Source: Methanohalophilus profundi
GTDB lineage: Archaea > Halobacteriota > Methanosarcinia > Methanosarcinales > Methanosarcinaceae
NCBI RefSeq assembly: GCF_004137855.1
Contig: NZ_QBKB01000002.1
Coordinates: 1,048,180-1,112,179, forward strand
DNA length: 64,000 nt
Direction of reading: 5' to 3'
This document shows positions 8,252-18,586 of this stretch, one piece after another (within the stretch, counting starts at the first letter, position 1; each line of letters starts with the position of its first letter). The position numbers and the translations under genes are program-made. The notes beneath the pieces are model-generated. The model made no database searches. It was not told the DNA's origin and was given only the letters and a program-made list of their open reading frames with translations.

Positions 8252-8298
8252 AATTTTCACGCCGGTAAATGGACTCCTCCCAAAGCTAAGAAGAGAGA

Positions 8299-8931
8299 AT
8301 GATGTATGAAATTGCAGAATTCCTGGTAACAGGGATCCTTCTCGGTTTTGCTGCAGGTATTTCTCCGGGTCCGCTGATGGCCATAACAATATCCGAAAGC
8401 CTGCAACACGGGTCAAAAGAAGGTTTCAAGGTTGCTGTTTCTCCCCTCATAACAGACTTGCTGATAGTATCAGCTGTAATTTACATACTAATGCATTTCC
8501 AGCAGCAAAATTCGGTGATCGCCCTTATCAGCCTGGCAGGAGCACTCTACCTGATGCAGCTGGGCATTGCTTCCCTGAAGACCAAAAATATCAATATCGA
8601 AGTAAGTAACCTGAAGAAGGAATCCCTGAAAAAAGGCATACTGGCAAATTTCCTGAATCCCCATCCCTACCTGTTCTGGATTGCAATCGGAGGGCCCATT
8701 CTCTTCAGGGCTGTTGAGGTTGACAGGCTCGCACAGATAATGTTTGTTATCGGATTCTATGCATTGCTTGTAGGTTCAAAAATTGTGATTGCCCTGTTTG
8801 TAGGCAAAAGCAGGAATTTTTTGAAAAGCAAGTATTATCTTCAGCTGTTTCGAAGTCTGGGAATCCTGTATCTCCTCTTTGCCTTGTTTTTCATACAACA
8901 GGGAATGGAACTGCTGGGATTGCATATCTGA
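8299..8931 (+). CDS. LysE/RhtB-family exporter
   Basis: A 210-residue integral membrane protein with about six hydrophobic segments. The N-terminal family motif GFAAGISPGPLMAITISES at residues 17-35 is characteristic of LysE/RhtB exporters, which expel amino acids or related solutes. The second half contains FLNPHPYLFWIAIGGP, the conserved NP motif of the family. Substrate cannot be read from the sequence. The start could be 8299 or the next ATG codon at 8302. Confidence 0.9.
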   Translation: MMYEIAEFLVTGILLGFAAGISPGPLMAITISESLQHGSKEGFKVAVSPLITDLLIVSAVIYILMHFQQQNSVIALISLAGALYLMQLGIASLKTKNINIEVSNLKKESLKKGILANFLNPHPYLFWIAIGGPILFRAVEVDRLAQIMFVIGFYALLVGSKIVIALFVGKSRNFLKSKYYLQLFRSLGILYLLFALFFIQQGMELLGLHI

Positions 8932-9075
8932 ATCGCTAAAATTTTATCCCTTCCATAAATTCGGGACTGCTGCTCTATATTATAGATTCCACCAAAACAA
9001 CCATTACAGCGTTTATTATATAGGCAAATAATTATTAGCATAGAGGAAGACTAAATTTAAGGTGTACTGTCAAAC

Positions 9076-10520
9076 ATGAGTGGATTAAGGATTAATGTAG
9101 TTCTTGGCGCCATCGGTTCAATCCTGTGGATCATTGGTATTTTAATGATAATCCCATTCATGGTAGCCGTTTACTACGGCGAACATCTTTTTCCATTTTC
9201 CCTTTCCCTGACAATCACCCTCCTGATTGCATTCATTTTTTCGCTGTTGCTCACAGAGGAAAAGGGCGAATGGAACATGAGAGAAGGTTTCATGATCGTA
9301 GCCCTGGGCTGGCTTACCGCTGCCATCTTTTCTTCAATGCCCTATATATTTGAAGGTACACCCCCGATCAATGCCCTTTTTGAAGCCATGTCAGGAGTAA
9401 CTGCAACCGGTGCTACCGCTCTTGCAGATATTGAAAGTTATAGTAAAAGCTCCTGTTCTGGAGGGCAATGACCCAGTGGGTGGGTGGAATGGGTATCATT
9501 GTTCTATTCATAGTGATCCTGCCAAAACTCGGGGTTGCGGGCAGGCAGATGTTTCGTGCAGAAGTACCCGGTTTGAAAGAAGAACAACTGCGCCCCAGGA
9601 TCAGGGAAACGGCAACTCTGCTCTGGTTTGTTTATATTGGGTTGTCAATTCTCGAATTTATCTTGCTGTATTTCGCAGGATTGAACGCTTATGATGCCAT
9701 AACCCATACCTTCACCTCCATATCATGTGCAGGGTTTTCGACATATTCAGACAGTATAGCAGCTTTTAATAGCCCCATGGTAGAAGGTATCTTCTTAATT
9801 TTCATGATTCTTGGCGGAGCCAACATTGCCCTGCATTACAAAACTATCTTTTCTGACAGGACAAGTCTGATTAAAGATGAAGAGTTCAGGTTCTACCTTT
9901 TAATCATTTTGCTTGCAACCGTGGTACTGGCATATACCCTCACCAGAGGTGAAGTATACGCATTTACAGATTCTTTCAGATACAGCATCTTCCATGTTGT
10001 ATCCATACTGACAACCACGGGTTATGCTACTGTGGATTTTAACATGTGGCCGGACTCCTCCCGTTTTATCCTGTTTTTACTGATGTTTATTGGAGGATGT
10101 GCAGGTTCTACATCAGGCGGAATTAAAGTAGTACGTGTTTTGCTTATGATGAAATATGCAGACAATGTACTTTTCAGAACAGTTCATACAAAAGCGATCA
10201 AACCCATACGGTTCAATAATAGAAGAGTCCCCGAAAATATCATGCATGCCATTGTTTCTTTTTTGATCATATATTTCATGATCTTTATCACAAGTGCAAC
10301 ACTCCTTTCCCTGATGGGAGTGGATTTTGTCACCACTCTCACGTCTTCGATCGCAACCCTGGGGAATGTGGGACCGGGACTTGGGCTTGTGGGACCCATG
10401 GCGAATTTCGGAAATCTTCCGGACCCCGGGATGCTGATCCTTACTGCAAATATGTGGATCGGGAGGCTGGAAGTGTTTACAGTAATAGTGCTTTTAACGC
10501 CTGCTTTCTGGAGACACTAA
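9076..10520 (+). pseudogene. trkH: TrkH-family K+ transporter, frameshifted
   Basis: Potassium uptake membrane subunit of the Trk/Ktr type, about 480 residues. All four selectivity loops are visible: [35 protein letters not shown] and ATLGNVGPGLGLVGP. The C-terminal GRLEVFTVIVLLTPAFWR is typical. The frame breaks near 9445: the first part ends ESYSKSSCSGGQ, while the correct frame gives KLLFWRAMTQWVGGMG. One missing base explains it. A TrkA partner is not adjacent. Since every functional loop is conserved, an assembly error is more likely than inactivation. Confidence 0.85.
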
Positions 10521-10646
10521 AAAAAGCGGGGAAGAAAGCTCACTTCAGATAAGTATCATCAGCCAGACCTGCATGGTGGTTACTATCTGGGAGACGATGA
10601 TGGAGGAGATTGAGGGTACTCTTCAAAAAATGCAGAAACAATGGAA

Positions 10647-11002
10647 TTATCCTTCAAGATACAATTTCTGCAAATTTTCCTGAACATGAGGAATAATATA
10701 AGCACTCAATGATCTTTCAGTAACCAAATCAACTTTTATCCCGAACAAATATTCCAGTTCTTCTTCCATTCTTATGTGATCAATCAAACTTTCTTTTCAG
10801 AAAATCTAACAAGAAAGTCAATATCGCTACCTTTGATTTGTTCTCCCCTGGAAAAGGAGCCAAAAATACCCAGAAAAGCAATATCGTTACGTCGACAAAA
10901 TGTTATGAGTTGTTCACCCACATTCCTTTCAAGGTCCAGAGCTTGTGCAAGTTCAAATGGATCGTTTATTCCATGAGAATTTTCTTTGACTTCCATGTTC
11001 AC
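10647..11002 (-). pseudogene. MNT-type nucleotidyltransferase (MntA-like), frameshifted
   Basis: Minimal nucleotidyltransferase with the hallmark GSFSRGEQIKGSDIDFLV (GSx10DxD) near residue 47. After a one-base frame change near 10787 it continues as SLIDHIRMEEELEYLFGIKV and DLVTERSLSAYIIPHVQ to a TAA at 10647, about 118 residues. MntA proteins are usually the antitoxin partner of HepT and can AMPylate it; that is family knowledge. No HepT is adjacent, but a HepT-like gene lies on the same strand 6 kb upstream at 16980, beyond the glm operon. Confidence 0.75.
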
Positions 11003-11147
11003 TCAATATTTAAGTTACTATAATAGATATATTTTGTCAACTACTTTTCTTCATCACGGAAAGGTATTTTGATCTATAGTTCTCACAGCCTTGAGAAAGC
11101 CTACATATCTCAAAAAAAGTAGTCAGATTCAACTACTTTTTGATCGC

Positions 11148-12338
11148 TTACTTCACCACTTCTCCCAGTCCCGTACACCTGCCCGTTTTAAGCACACAAC
11201 CCACATTGATACAGGTATTGATGCCGGTATGCACATCATCCCCCATGATCACTCCGAGTTTACGCCTACCTGAATCAACCTTTTTCCCCTTGACCATGAC
11301 CCGGATAGTGCGCCCGTCATGTCGGAGATTGGCAACCTTGGTCCCGGCTCCAAAATTACAATCCCGGCCAATCACGCTATCGCCCACATAACTCAGGTGT
11401 CCGATATTGGTTCCATCCATTACCACGCAATTCTTGATCTCCACTGCATTGCCGATACGCACATTATCCCCTATGGCAGTGGACGGCCGGATAAAACAGT
11501 TCGGTCCTATATCGCAGTTCTTTCCAATAACCACCGGCCCGATGATGTAGGCACCGTTGCGGATAACCGTACCTTCCCCCACAACCACTTCACCCTTTAA
11601 GGTAGCATTGGGTTCCACTTCTGCCTCAATATTGCCGGTAAGCCCGTCCAACACATGCTTGTTGGCAGCAAGCAGATCCCAGGGTCTGCCGATATCTATC
11701 CATTCGTCCCTGAACACTTCATAACCCACACTGGCCCCTGCATCGATCAGCATCTGTATGGAATCCGTGATCTCGATCTCCCCGCGAGGTGATTCAGGAG
11801 TTTTACGGATATAATCAAAGATTGCCTGTGGGAACAGATAGATTCCCGCATTGGCCAGATTGGTCGGAGGCTTTTCGGGTTTTTCCACAATCCGGGTCAC
11901 TTTTTCCCCGGCAGTACAAATAACTCCAAAATTACAGGGATCTTCCACTTCCTTAACTGTCAATACCGCATCTTCATCCCTGTCGATCAAATTTTTAATC
12001 TGGACAGAACTTATCAGCATATCCCCGTTAAGCACAAGGAAACTGTCATCCACATACTCTTCAGCACAGCCGATTGCATGTCCCGTCCCGTTCTGTTCTT
12101 CCTGGAGAACGTAATCGATACTCACATTTTTCTGCGAACCGTCCCCGAAATAGTCCCGGATAGAATTTTCCATATAACCGGTAACTATCACAAATTCCCG
12201 GATACCGGCAGCCACAGCCTCATCAATGATATGTTCCAGTATGGGTTTGTTCCCGATGGGCAGCATTACCTTGGGTCGCCTGTCCGTTAAAGGACGCATT
12301 CTTGTACCCTGCCCCGCTGCCAGAATAACCGCTTTCAC
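11148..12338 (-). CDS. glmU: GlmU-like sugar-1-P nucleotidylyltransferase/acetyltransferase
   Basis: A bifunctional enzyme of 396 residues. The N-terminal Rossmann-like nucleotidylyltransferase has [13 protein letters not shown] (residues 6-18) and FLVLNGDML near 100. The C-terminal left-handed beta helix has hexapeptide repeats ([20 protein letters not shown]) and a GlcN-1-P acetyltransferase-like end. It would make UDP-GlcNAc from GlcN-1-P. It is the last gene of the glm operon and overlaps glmM by four bases. The paralogue at 15474 has the same architecture. Confidence 0.85.
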   Translation of the reverse strand: MKAVILAAGQGTRMRPLTDRRPKVMLPIGNKPILEHIIDEAVAAGIREFVIVTGYMENSIRDYFGDGSQKNVSIDYVLQEEQNGTGHAIGCAEEYVDDSFLVLNGDMLISSVQIKNLIDRDEDAVLTVKEVEDPCNFGVICTAGEKVTRIVEKPEKPPTNLANAGIYLFPQAIFDYIRKTPESPRGEIEITDSIQMLIDAGASVGYEVFRDEWIDIGRPWDLLAANKHVLDGLTGNIEAEVEPNATLKGEVVVGEGTVIRNGAYIIGPVVIGKNCDIGPNCFIRPSTAIGDNVRIGNAVEIKNCVVMDGTNIGHLSYVGDSVIGRDCNFGAGTKVANLRHDGRTIRVMVKGKKVDSGRRKLGVIMGDDVHTGINTCINVGCVLKTGRCTGLGEVVK

Positions 12339-13630
12339 TGTATTGCACCCCTTGCAATACTTCCAACTCTATCAAACAACTCATCCACATCCTTCCTGGC
12401 CTCAGCAGTGATCCGGATCTTGGATTCGGTACCAGACGGCCGCACAAGCACCCAGCCATCCTCCAGATCCACCCGAATTCCATCAATGGTAGTAACATCT
12501 CCCATCATTTCCAGAGATTGCTTGATCTGCTGCATCGCCTCTTCCTTCCTGTCCTCAGGACATTCGATCGTACCCCTGCGGGTGGGATAATGAGGCAGAT
12601 CCGCAACCATCTTTGATAACGGGCTGTCTGCGATCAAATTCACAATCCGGGCTGCTGCATAGATACCGTCGGGACAATACGATACGTCCGGGAAAATCCA
12701 GCTGCCTGAAGGCTCGCCTCCAAAATAAGCCCCTGAAGCCTTGATCTGTTCTGCCACGTATACATCCCCAACCCTGCAGCGCAGCACCTCGGTATCCCCT
12801 AGCGCATCATCCACTATCATGGAAGTATCCACAGGCACCACTACTTTTTCCTGTTTGTCCTGCAGGGCAAACAGGGCTAGCAATTCATCTCCCGAGACAA
12901 AATTACCCTGCTCATCCACAACCATCATCCGATCCGCATCCCCGTCATGCGCAATCCCGATATCCGCCTCAAACGCCACCACCGCCTTGATAAGTTGACC
13001 CAGGTTTTTTTCCACGGGTTCGGGACTGCGTGCCGGGAAATAACCGTCCGGCTGGCAGTTCAATGTAATAACCTCGCAACCCAGTTTCCGGAGTAGATAA
13101 GGAGTAATCGTACTCCCGGCCCCGCACCCACAATCCACAACCACACGTTTGTTAGAAGATTGCATCTTGCTCAAGATCTTATTGCAATGCCGCTCAACAA
13201 AACCTTCCCCGTACTTCACAGCCCCCACTTCATTCCAGATAACGGTTGCATACTCGTTATTCTCAATAATATGTTCAATCCGTTCTTGCTGCTGCGAATC
13301 AAAAGCCATACCATCGGGATTCCATAACTTGATCCCCACATCTTCTGCAGGGTTATGTGAAGCCGTTATCATAATCCCGCAATCATAATCCGCGGTGGCA
13401 AAAGCCAGAGTGGGCGTACTCATCAATCCTCCCAGGGTCACTTCACAGCCGGTGGCAGACAGCCCTGCAATCAATGCCTGCTCGATCATATCCGCAGCGA
13501 TACGGGGATCCTTACCGATCACAATCGAATCGGCAACTGTACCCACGGCCATGCCCACATTCAATGCCAGTTCGGGACCGATTACCTTATTGGCCGGCCC
13601 CCTGATTCCCGATGATCCGAAAAGTTTCAA
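12335..13630 (-). CDS. glmM: Phosphoglucosamine mutase
   Basis: Alpha-D-phosphohexomutase of about 431 residues. The phosphoserine loop is [15 protein letters not shown] near residue 90 and the metal loop is [10 protein letters not shown] near 230. The sugar-binding loop GEPSGSW is near 300 and the phosphate-binding loop [11 protein letters not shown] is near the C-terminus. It converts GlcN-6-P to GlcN-1-P between GlmS and GlmU. I place the start at TTG 13630 because AGGAG (13639-13643) lies eight bases before it. The GTG at 13639 would overlap that ribosome binding site. Confidence 0.9.
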   Translation of the reverse strand: MKLFGSSGIRGPANKVIGPELALNVGMAVGTVADSIVIGKDPRIAADMIEQALIAGLSATGCEVTLGGLMSTPTLAFATADYDCGIMITASHNPAEDVGIKLWNPDGMAFDSQQQERIEHIIENNEYATVIWNEVGAVKYGEGFVERHCNKILSKMQSSNKRVVVDCGCGAGSTITPYLLRKLGCEVITLNCQPDGYFPARSPEPVEKNLGQLIKAVVAFEADIGIAHDGDADRMMVVDEQGNFVSGDELLALFALQDKQEKVVVPVDTSMIVDDALGDTEVLRCRVGDVYVAEQIKASGAYFGGEPSGSWIFPDVSYCPDGIYAAARIVNLIADSPLSKMVADLPHYPTRRGTIECPEDRKEEAMQQIKQSLEMMGDVTTIDGIRVDLEDGWVLVRPSGTESKIRITAEARKDVDELFDRVGSIARGAIQ

Positions 13631-13643
13631 AATACACACTCCT

Positions 13644-15464
13644 TCATTCCACAGTCACACTTTTGGCCAGGTTGCGCGGTTTATCGATCTCACAACCCTT
13701 TTCCAGGGCGGTATAATAGGCAAGCAGCTGCAAAGCCACCGAGGACAGGACAGGTGATAGCAGGGGATTGGTAGCAGGTACCGGGATTACAATATCGGCA
13801 TACTTGCCTATCTCCCGATCCCCGGCATCGGCCACTGCAATCACTTCAGCTCCACGTGCCTTGACTTCCTTGATATTACTCAGCATTTTTTCATAGGTTC
13901 GCCCCTTTGTGACGATCGCCACCACGGGCATGCCGTTTTCCAGCAGGGCCAGGGGTCCGTGTTTCAGTTCTCCGGCAGCATACCCTTCCGCATGGATATA
14001 GGATATTTCCTTGAGTTTCAAAGCCGCTTCCAGTGCCGCCGGATAATTAAGTCCCCTGCCAATGAAATAATAATCCCGGTTGGCCGCATACTTTGCTGCA
14101 TGCCTGCGTATAACATCCCTCTGGTTCAATACCTGCTGCACATTACCGGGTAGTTCCTTGAGATTTTTGATGATAGCCTTTGCTTCATCCGGCAAAAGAT
14201 AATTCCTGCGCCTGCCCAGATGTACAGCCAGCAGATACAGCGCTATTAATTGAGCCGTAAACGTCTTGGTCGCAGCCACTCCGATCTCAGGGCCGGCATG
14301 GGTATACACTACATTTTCGGCCTCCCGGGTAATGGTGCTGCCCACCACATTGGTTATCGCGATGGTACTTGATTCATACTGTGCCACATTCCTGATTGCA
14401 GCCAGCGTATCGGCCGTCTCTCCGGACTGAGTGATTGCAATTGTAAGGGTATTGCAATCCATCACCGGGTCCCGGTATCGAAACTCCGAGGCTGCACTGA
14501 CATCGGTATGTATGCCGGCCAGTCCTTCAAGCAGGTATTTGCCAAACAACCCGGCATTCCAGGACGTGCCACAGGCAATTATCTCCACCCTGCCAATATT
14601 TCTGATCTGTTCATCTGTAAGGTTGAGTTCAGGTAATTGAACATTGCCTTCCAGTTCTGATAACTTGCCGGCAAAGGTCTTCTGGAGGGAACGGGTCTGC
14701 TCATGGATCTCTTTGAGCATGAAATGTGCATACCCACTCTTTTCTGCCGCCTCCACATCCCAGTCGATCGTGGAAACCTGCTTTTCCAGCAATTGGCCTT
14801 CCATATCATAGAACTCCACCTTCTCAGGAGTCAGTTTCACGAGCTCCCGGTCATCCACAAATACCACATTGCGGGTATGAGCCACAAAAGCCGTCGCGTC
14901 AGAGGATGTGAAAAATTCATTCTCCCCCAGACCCACTATCAGGGGACTGTCCTTCCTGGCAGCGATAAGGAGATCCGGATTATTCTTACTCATGACCACG
15001 ATCGCATAGGAGCCTTCCAGCACTGTCATGCTTTTGCGTACCGCCTCGAACAGGTCCAGGGAATTACTGTAAAAATGCACCAGATGGGCAATTACCTCGG
15101 TATCGGTATCGGATACAAATTCATAACCTTCAGCTTCCAGCCATTCCTGCAATTTGAGGTAATTCTCAATAATCCCGTTGTGTACGACCACGATATCCGA
15201 AGAACGGTGCGGATGAGCATTGACATCATTGGGTATCCCGTGTGTGGCCCAGCGTGTATGCCCGATCCCAATATTACCTTCGATCTCTGCAGGCAGCACT
15301 TTATCCAGTTCACCGATTCTGCCGGCAGTCTTGTACGTCTGCAGATCACCGTTTAAGATACTCAACCCGGCAGAATCATAACCCCTGTACTCCAGCCGGC
15401 GCAGGCAATCCATAATCACCGATGATGCATCGGTCTTTCCCACATATCCTACAATCCCGCACAT
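13644..15464 (-). CDS. glmS: Glutamine--fructose-6-phosphate aminotransferase
   Basis: A 606-residue enzyme making glucosamine-6-P from fructose-6-P and glutamine. The N-terminal class II glutamine amidotransferase domain begins MCGIVGYVG with Cys2 as the nucleophile, followed by HTRWATHG near 75. Two SIS domains follow (ACGTSWNAG near 297; [20 protein letters not shown] near 467). The C-terminus [13 protein letters not shown] is the canonical catalytic tail. It lies between the first glmU-like gene (9 bases upstream) and glmM, so the three steps to UDP-GlcNAc are co-transcribed. Confidence 0.95.
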   Translation of the reverse strand: MCGIVGYVGKTDASSVIMDCLRRLEYRGYDSAGLSILNGDLQTYKTAGRIGELDKVLPAEIEGNIGIGHTRWATHGIPNDVNAHPHRSSDIVVVHNGIIENYLKLQEWLEAEGYEFVSDTDTEVIAHLVHFYSNSLDLFEAVRKSMTVLEGSYAIVVMSKNNPDLLIAARKDSPLIVGLGENEFFTSSDATAFVAHTRNVVFVDDRELVKLTPEKVEFYDMEGQLLEKQVSTIDWDVEAAEKSGYAHFMLKEIHEQTRSLQKTFAGKLSELEGNVQLPELNLTDEQIRNIGRVEIIACGTSWNAGLFGKYLLEGLAGIHTDVSAASEFRYRDPVMDCNTLTIAITQSGETADTLAAIRNVAQYESSTIAITNVVGSTITREAENVVYTHAGPEIGVAATKTFTAQLIALYLLAVHLGRRRNYLLPDEAKAIIKNLKELPGNVQQVLNQRDVIRRHAAKYAANRDYYFIGRGLNYPAALEAALKLKEISYIHAEGYAAGELKHGPLALLENGMPVVAIVTKGRTYEKMLSNIKEVKARGAEVIAVADAGDREIGKYADIVIPVPATNPLLSPVLSSVALQLLAYYTALEKGCEIDKPRNLAKSVTVE

Positions 15465-15473
15465 AATATCCCC

Positions 15474-16694
15474 TCACAGTACTGTGGAATTTGCAGGCAG
15501 ATGTCTATTCACAGTTGTACCTGATCTCACGGTACAGTTATTGCCCACAAGGGTGCCTGCTTCAGTAAGGGTCCTTGAACCAAATTTACAGCCGTCCCCG
15601 ATAACCACGCCGCTCTTTTCCACAGGCACAAGCTCATTCTCGATCTCGATATTCACATCATTGTCCACTTCACAGATGGAGTAGGGACCTAAATTACAGT
15701 TAAACCCTAAAATACTTTCAGAGACATGGCTGTGGGAATCCACACGTACATTATCCATCAGGATACTGTTCTGGATATAGGTATAGGGGCCCAGCGATAC
15801 ATTATTCCCTATACTGGTGGAAGGCAGAACCGTCACCTGGGGCCCGATATCACAGTTATCCCCGATCTTTACCGGTCCTACGATATAGGACCCGGCCCTG
15901 ATGACCGTATTTCCCCCGATCTCCACATTCCCTATCAGGGTAGCGGTATCATCAATTATGGAAGTATCCTCGATAGCAGATTCACAACTTGCCAGTAACC
16001 TGGCATTGGTATCAAGCAGATCCCAGGCATACACCGAATCCATCCACAGGTTCTTAGTTACAGTGACCCTGACATCCCTGTCTCCTTTCACCATATTCTG
16101 CAGGGTATGGGTAATTTCATATTCCCCTCTCCCGGAGATCTCGGTATTCTCTATCTCTGCAATAATATCCCGGTTAAAAGCATAGATACCGGTATTTATC
16201 ATATGACTTATCTGGCGTTTGGGTTTTTCAAAAATGCCTTTTACCTTTCCCGCAGCACTCATGACCACTCCATATCCACATACCTTCTCCCGGGGAGTGG
16301 TTAGTACGGTGGCATCCCCTGCATGATCTGCGATCAGTTTACTGATAGTCTCTTTTTCGATGATGTTATCCCCATTGAGTACCAGGAAATATCCATTATC
16401 CTCCCCCAGTGCAGGGATGGCCTGACTTATCGCATGAGCCGTACCCAATTGTGAAGTCTGGGCCACATAAGTAATCCTTGCCCCGAAATCATTCCCGTCT
16501 CCAAAATAGTCCATCACCTTCTCCTTCTCATAACCCACAACCAGCACTACCTCCTCGATCCCGTTATCCACAAGCGCGGATATAACGTATTCCAGAATCG
16601 GACGATTGGCTACCGGTAACATGACCTTTGAACGGGTGTTTGTGAGAGGTGTACATCTGACACCTTCCCCTGCGGCAAGAACGATGGCTTTCAT
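15474..16694 (-). CDS. GlmU-like nucleotidylyltransferase, second copy
   Basis: The first gene of the glm operon, 406 residues. Its N-terminal nucleotidylyltransferase has LAAGEGVRCTPLT and FLVLNGDNI near residue 100. The C-terminal beta helix has hexapeptide repeats (IGDNCDIGPQVTVLPSTSIG). It is clearly paralogous to the gene at 11148 but diverged throughout. Archaeal enzymes of this type use glucose-1-P or GlcN-1-P with UTP/dTTP, so one copy may make UDP-GlcNAc and the other another nucleotide sugar. Assigning which is which needs biochemistry. The promoter probably lies upstream of 16700. Confidence 0.85.
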   Translation of the reverse strand: MKAIVLAAGEGVRCTPLTNTRSKVMLPVANRPILEYVISALVDNGIEEVVLVVGYEKEKVMDYFGDGNDFGARITYVAQTSQLGTAHAISQAIPALGEDNGYFLVLNGDNIIEKETISKLIADHAGDATVLTTPREKVCGYGVVMSAAGKVKGIFEKPKRQISHMINTGIYAFNRDIIAEIENTEISGRGEYEITHTLQNMVKGDRDVRVTVTKNLWMDSVYAWDLLDTNARLLASCESAIEDTSIIDDTATLIGNVEIGGNTVIRAGSYIVGPVKIGDNCDIGPQVTVLPSTSIGNNVSLGPYTYIQNSILMDNVRVDSHSHVSESILGFNCNLGPYSICEVDNDVNIEIENELVPVEKSGVVIGDGCKFGSRTLTEAGTLVGNNCTVRSGTTVNRHLPANSTVL

Positions 16695-16811
16695 GGAACT
16701 AACATGAAACGTGAAAGAATTTATAGGTTATCTTTGGGAAGTGGATTGTCCCTGAAGGAAATCATGGACTTCGTTCTAATTTGTCATGAAAGTGAGTCTT
16801 TCCAATTGAAA

Positions 16812-16867
16812 AGTATACTATACAGTATATTACTGGGTAGTATATTACTGAATGGTATATTATGAGG
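16812..16867 (+). repeat. Four imperfect ~15-bp AGTATATTACTG repeats
   Basis: Units start at 16812 (AGTATACTATAC), 16824 (AGTATATTACTGGGT), 16839 (AGTATATTACTGAAT) and 16854 (GGTATATTATGAGG). They sit between the glm operon start (16694) and the end of the hepT-like gene (16980). The phasing, about one and a half helical turns, and the AT-rich content suggest a protein-binding array, probably an operator for the glm promoter. The first unit also contains the palindrome AGTATACT. Confidence 0.55.
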
Positions 16868-16979
16868 AATAATAGGGGATATGGACATCGTCTCAGTAAA
16901 AGAGAAAGTAATTAACACATATTTGCCTGCTAATCAAATGAATAAACTATCTGACATAATGAGTGGATGGCCCAAGAAT

Positions 16980-17399
16980 TCAATCCGTTTTTTCAAGATA
17001 AAGGGTAATATAGCGTGCAAACTTCTCCAGATCACCTGGATGGTTTTGCAAAGAAAGATACACTTTATCCATATCAATGTCGGCATACATGTGCAGAAGT
17101 TCGCCTCTAAAATCTGCAGCAGGAGAGATTTTCCTGGAAAAATCCTGGGGCAAAATTCCATTGTCACCCAGAATGATAAGAATTTCTTTATAGGATTCGG
17201 GTTTTTTCAGTGATTGTCGGGAAATTATCATCTCCCCTACATCTATCATGCATTCAAGAGATACCTCAAGATACCTTTCCACTGCTCCTCTAAGGGTGTG
17301 GTCCTGATTGATGTCATCGAGACTGCAATCCTGATAGCCTTTGAGGATTTCGATCTATTCTGCCAGTAATTCCAGTTTCGAATACATAACCTCATTCAT
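16980..17399 (-). CDS. HepT-like (DUF86) toxin with in-frame TAG codon
   Basis: HepT/DUF86 RNase family, 139 codons from ATG 17399 to TGA 16980. The catalytic RX4HXY motif is visible as RGELLHMY near residue 107. Typical family text is ERYLEVSLECMIDVGEMIIS near 40-59 and ESYKEILIILGDNGILP. Codon 15 (17355-17357) is TAG: the frame reads YSKLELLAE-TAG-IEILKGYQD, continuous on both sides. HepT kills by cleaving RNA and is neutralised by MntA; the only MNT gene nearby is at 10647. If TAG is read as pyrrolysine or suppressed, this is one intact gene. Otherwise translation would have to start downstream, leaving a truncated protein that still has RX4HXY. Confidence 0.75.
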
Positions 17400-17629
17400 T
17401 TTCCACTGCCCCTGTAAGTTTTACTTGTGCTATTCTAGGTATTACATGATAAATCAAAAGAGGGAGATTGGTTTATTAAAAAAGAGTTCGTATCTGTGTC
17501 AGCAAACCATCCCAATTAATCAGACTGGGATTGATATTTCCGATAGATTGTGCACACTTTAACTATAAAAAAATGATGAACACATTGGTCATTAATTCAA
17601 AATAAAGGCCATAAAAAGATGAGGTATCC

Positions 17630-18058
17630 ATGAACCATATTGGAAAAAGTGCAAAAAAGACCCTCAATGCTTTAAATCAAAGTTTGCCTGTGGTTGTGGG
17701 AGTCATAATGGCGATTAGTCTTCTCAAAACTGCAGTTCCTGAATCCCTTTATTCTACAATCTTTACCGGCAATATTCTGATTGATCCTTTTATAGGTAGT
17801 CTCATCGGCAGTATTGCTGCAGGGAATCCGATTACAAGTTATATAATTGGGGGCGAACTTATCAAACAAGGGGTATCTCTTTTTGCTGTTACAGCCTTCC
17901 TGTTGAGCTGGGTTACTGTAGGAATTATTAGTTTGCCAGCTGAGATGGATATTCTTGGAAAGAAATTTGCCCTCGCCAGGAACATCATCTGCTTTATTGT
18001 ATCTTTTCTTGTAGCCATATTAACAGTAATTACTTTAGGAATAGTAGGAGAACTGTAA
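17630..18058 (+). CDS. Permease half, DUF318/COG0701-like (N-terminal half)
   Basis: A 142-residue membrane protein with four hydrophobic segments. The segment with SLIGSIAAGNPITSYIIGGE at residues 57-76 matches the conserved glycine/asparagine loop of the DUF318 (ArsP/YraQ-like) permeases. In most organisms this permease is one polypeptide of about 300 residues with two inverted halves. Here the first half is a separate gene, directly followed (2-base gap) by the second half. Substrate is unknown; some relatives export organoarsenicals. Confidence 0.7.
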   Translation: MNHIGKSAKKTLNALNQSLPVVVGVIMAISLLKTAVPESLYSTIFTGNILIDPFIGSLIGSIAAGNPITSYIIGGELIKQGVSLFAVTAFLLSWVTVGIISLPAEMDILGKKFALARNIICFIVSFLVAILTVITLGIVGEL

Positions 18059-18060
18059 CC

Positions 18061-18576
18061 GTGAGACAATATTATTTTGTTGGATTTATGATTGCAATCT
18101 ACCTGGTGGTTTATTTTACATCTCCCGTCCTTTTCCACGATTCCATGCTGGAAAACTACTCAATCCTTTTACAAGTAATTCCAATCCTTGCACTGGTATT
18201 TGTCTTCATATTCTTTTTTAACCTCTTTCTCAAGCCTGATAAGATCAAGAAACATCTGGGCAAGGAGGCCGGAATGAAAGGATGGGTATTTTCGATCGTA
18301 GCGGGAATCTTAAGTAGCGGCCCCATTTATGTATGGTATCCTCTGCTTTCAGATCTCAGAGAAAAGGGAATGAGAACATCTTTCATGGGCACTTTCCTTT
18401 ACAATCGTTCTGTAAAACTTCCTCTACTTCCTATAATGATATATTATTTCGGGTTTATCTACACTCTAATACTTACAGTATACATTATTCTGACATCGGT
18501 TATTGTAGGCTATCTTACAGAACTGGTAGTGGATGATGAATCCAAATCTAACTTATACAAAAGAAAAGACAATTGA
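18061..18576 (+). CDS. Permease half, DUF318/COG0701-like (C-terminal half)
   Basis: A 171-residue partner of the preceding gene, starting with GTG two bases after its stop, so the two are co-translated. It has five or six hydrophobic segments. The conserved loop AGILSSGPIYVWYPLLSDLR near residue 80 mirrors the loop of the first half, and a cytosolic C-terminal tail is charged. Together the two proteins should form one permease. The insertion element begins about ten bases after its stop, but the gene itself is complete. Confidence 0.7.
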   Translation: MRQYYFVGFMIAIYLVVYFTSPVLFHDSMLENYSILLQVIPILALVFVFIFFFNLFLKPDKIKKHLGKEAGMKGWVFSIVAGILSSGPIYVWYPLLSDLREKGMRTSFMGTFLYNRSVKLPLLPIMIYYFGFIYTLILTVYIILTSVIVGYLTELVVDDESKSNLYKRKDN

Positions 18577-18586
18577 TTTTCAACTT

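Noticed and set aside
14703-15356. A 217-codon open frame on the plus strand
   Set aside because: It lies opposite glmS, has no family resemblance and disappears as a shadow of the conserved minus-strand gene.
10647-17399. MNT and HepT as a functional pair
   Set aside because: They are not adjacent and six kilobases of unrelated operon lie between, so I do not annotate them as one toxin-antitoxin system.
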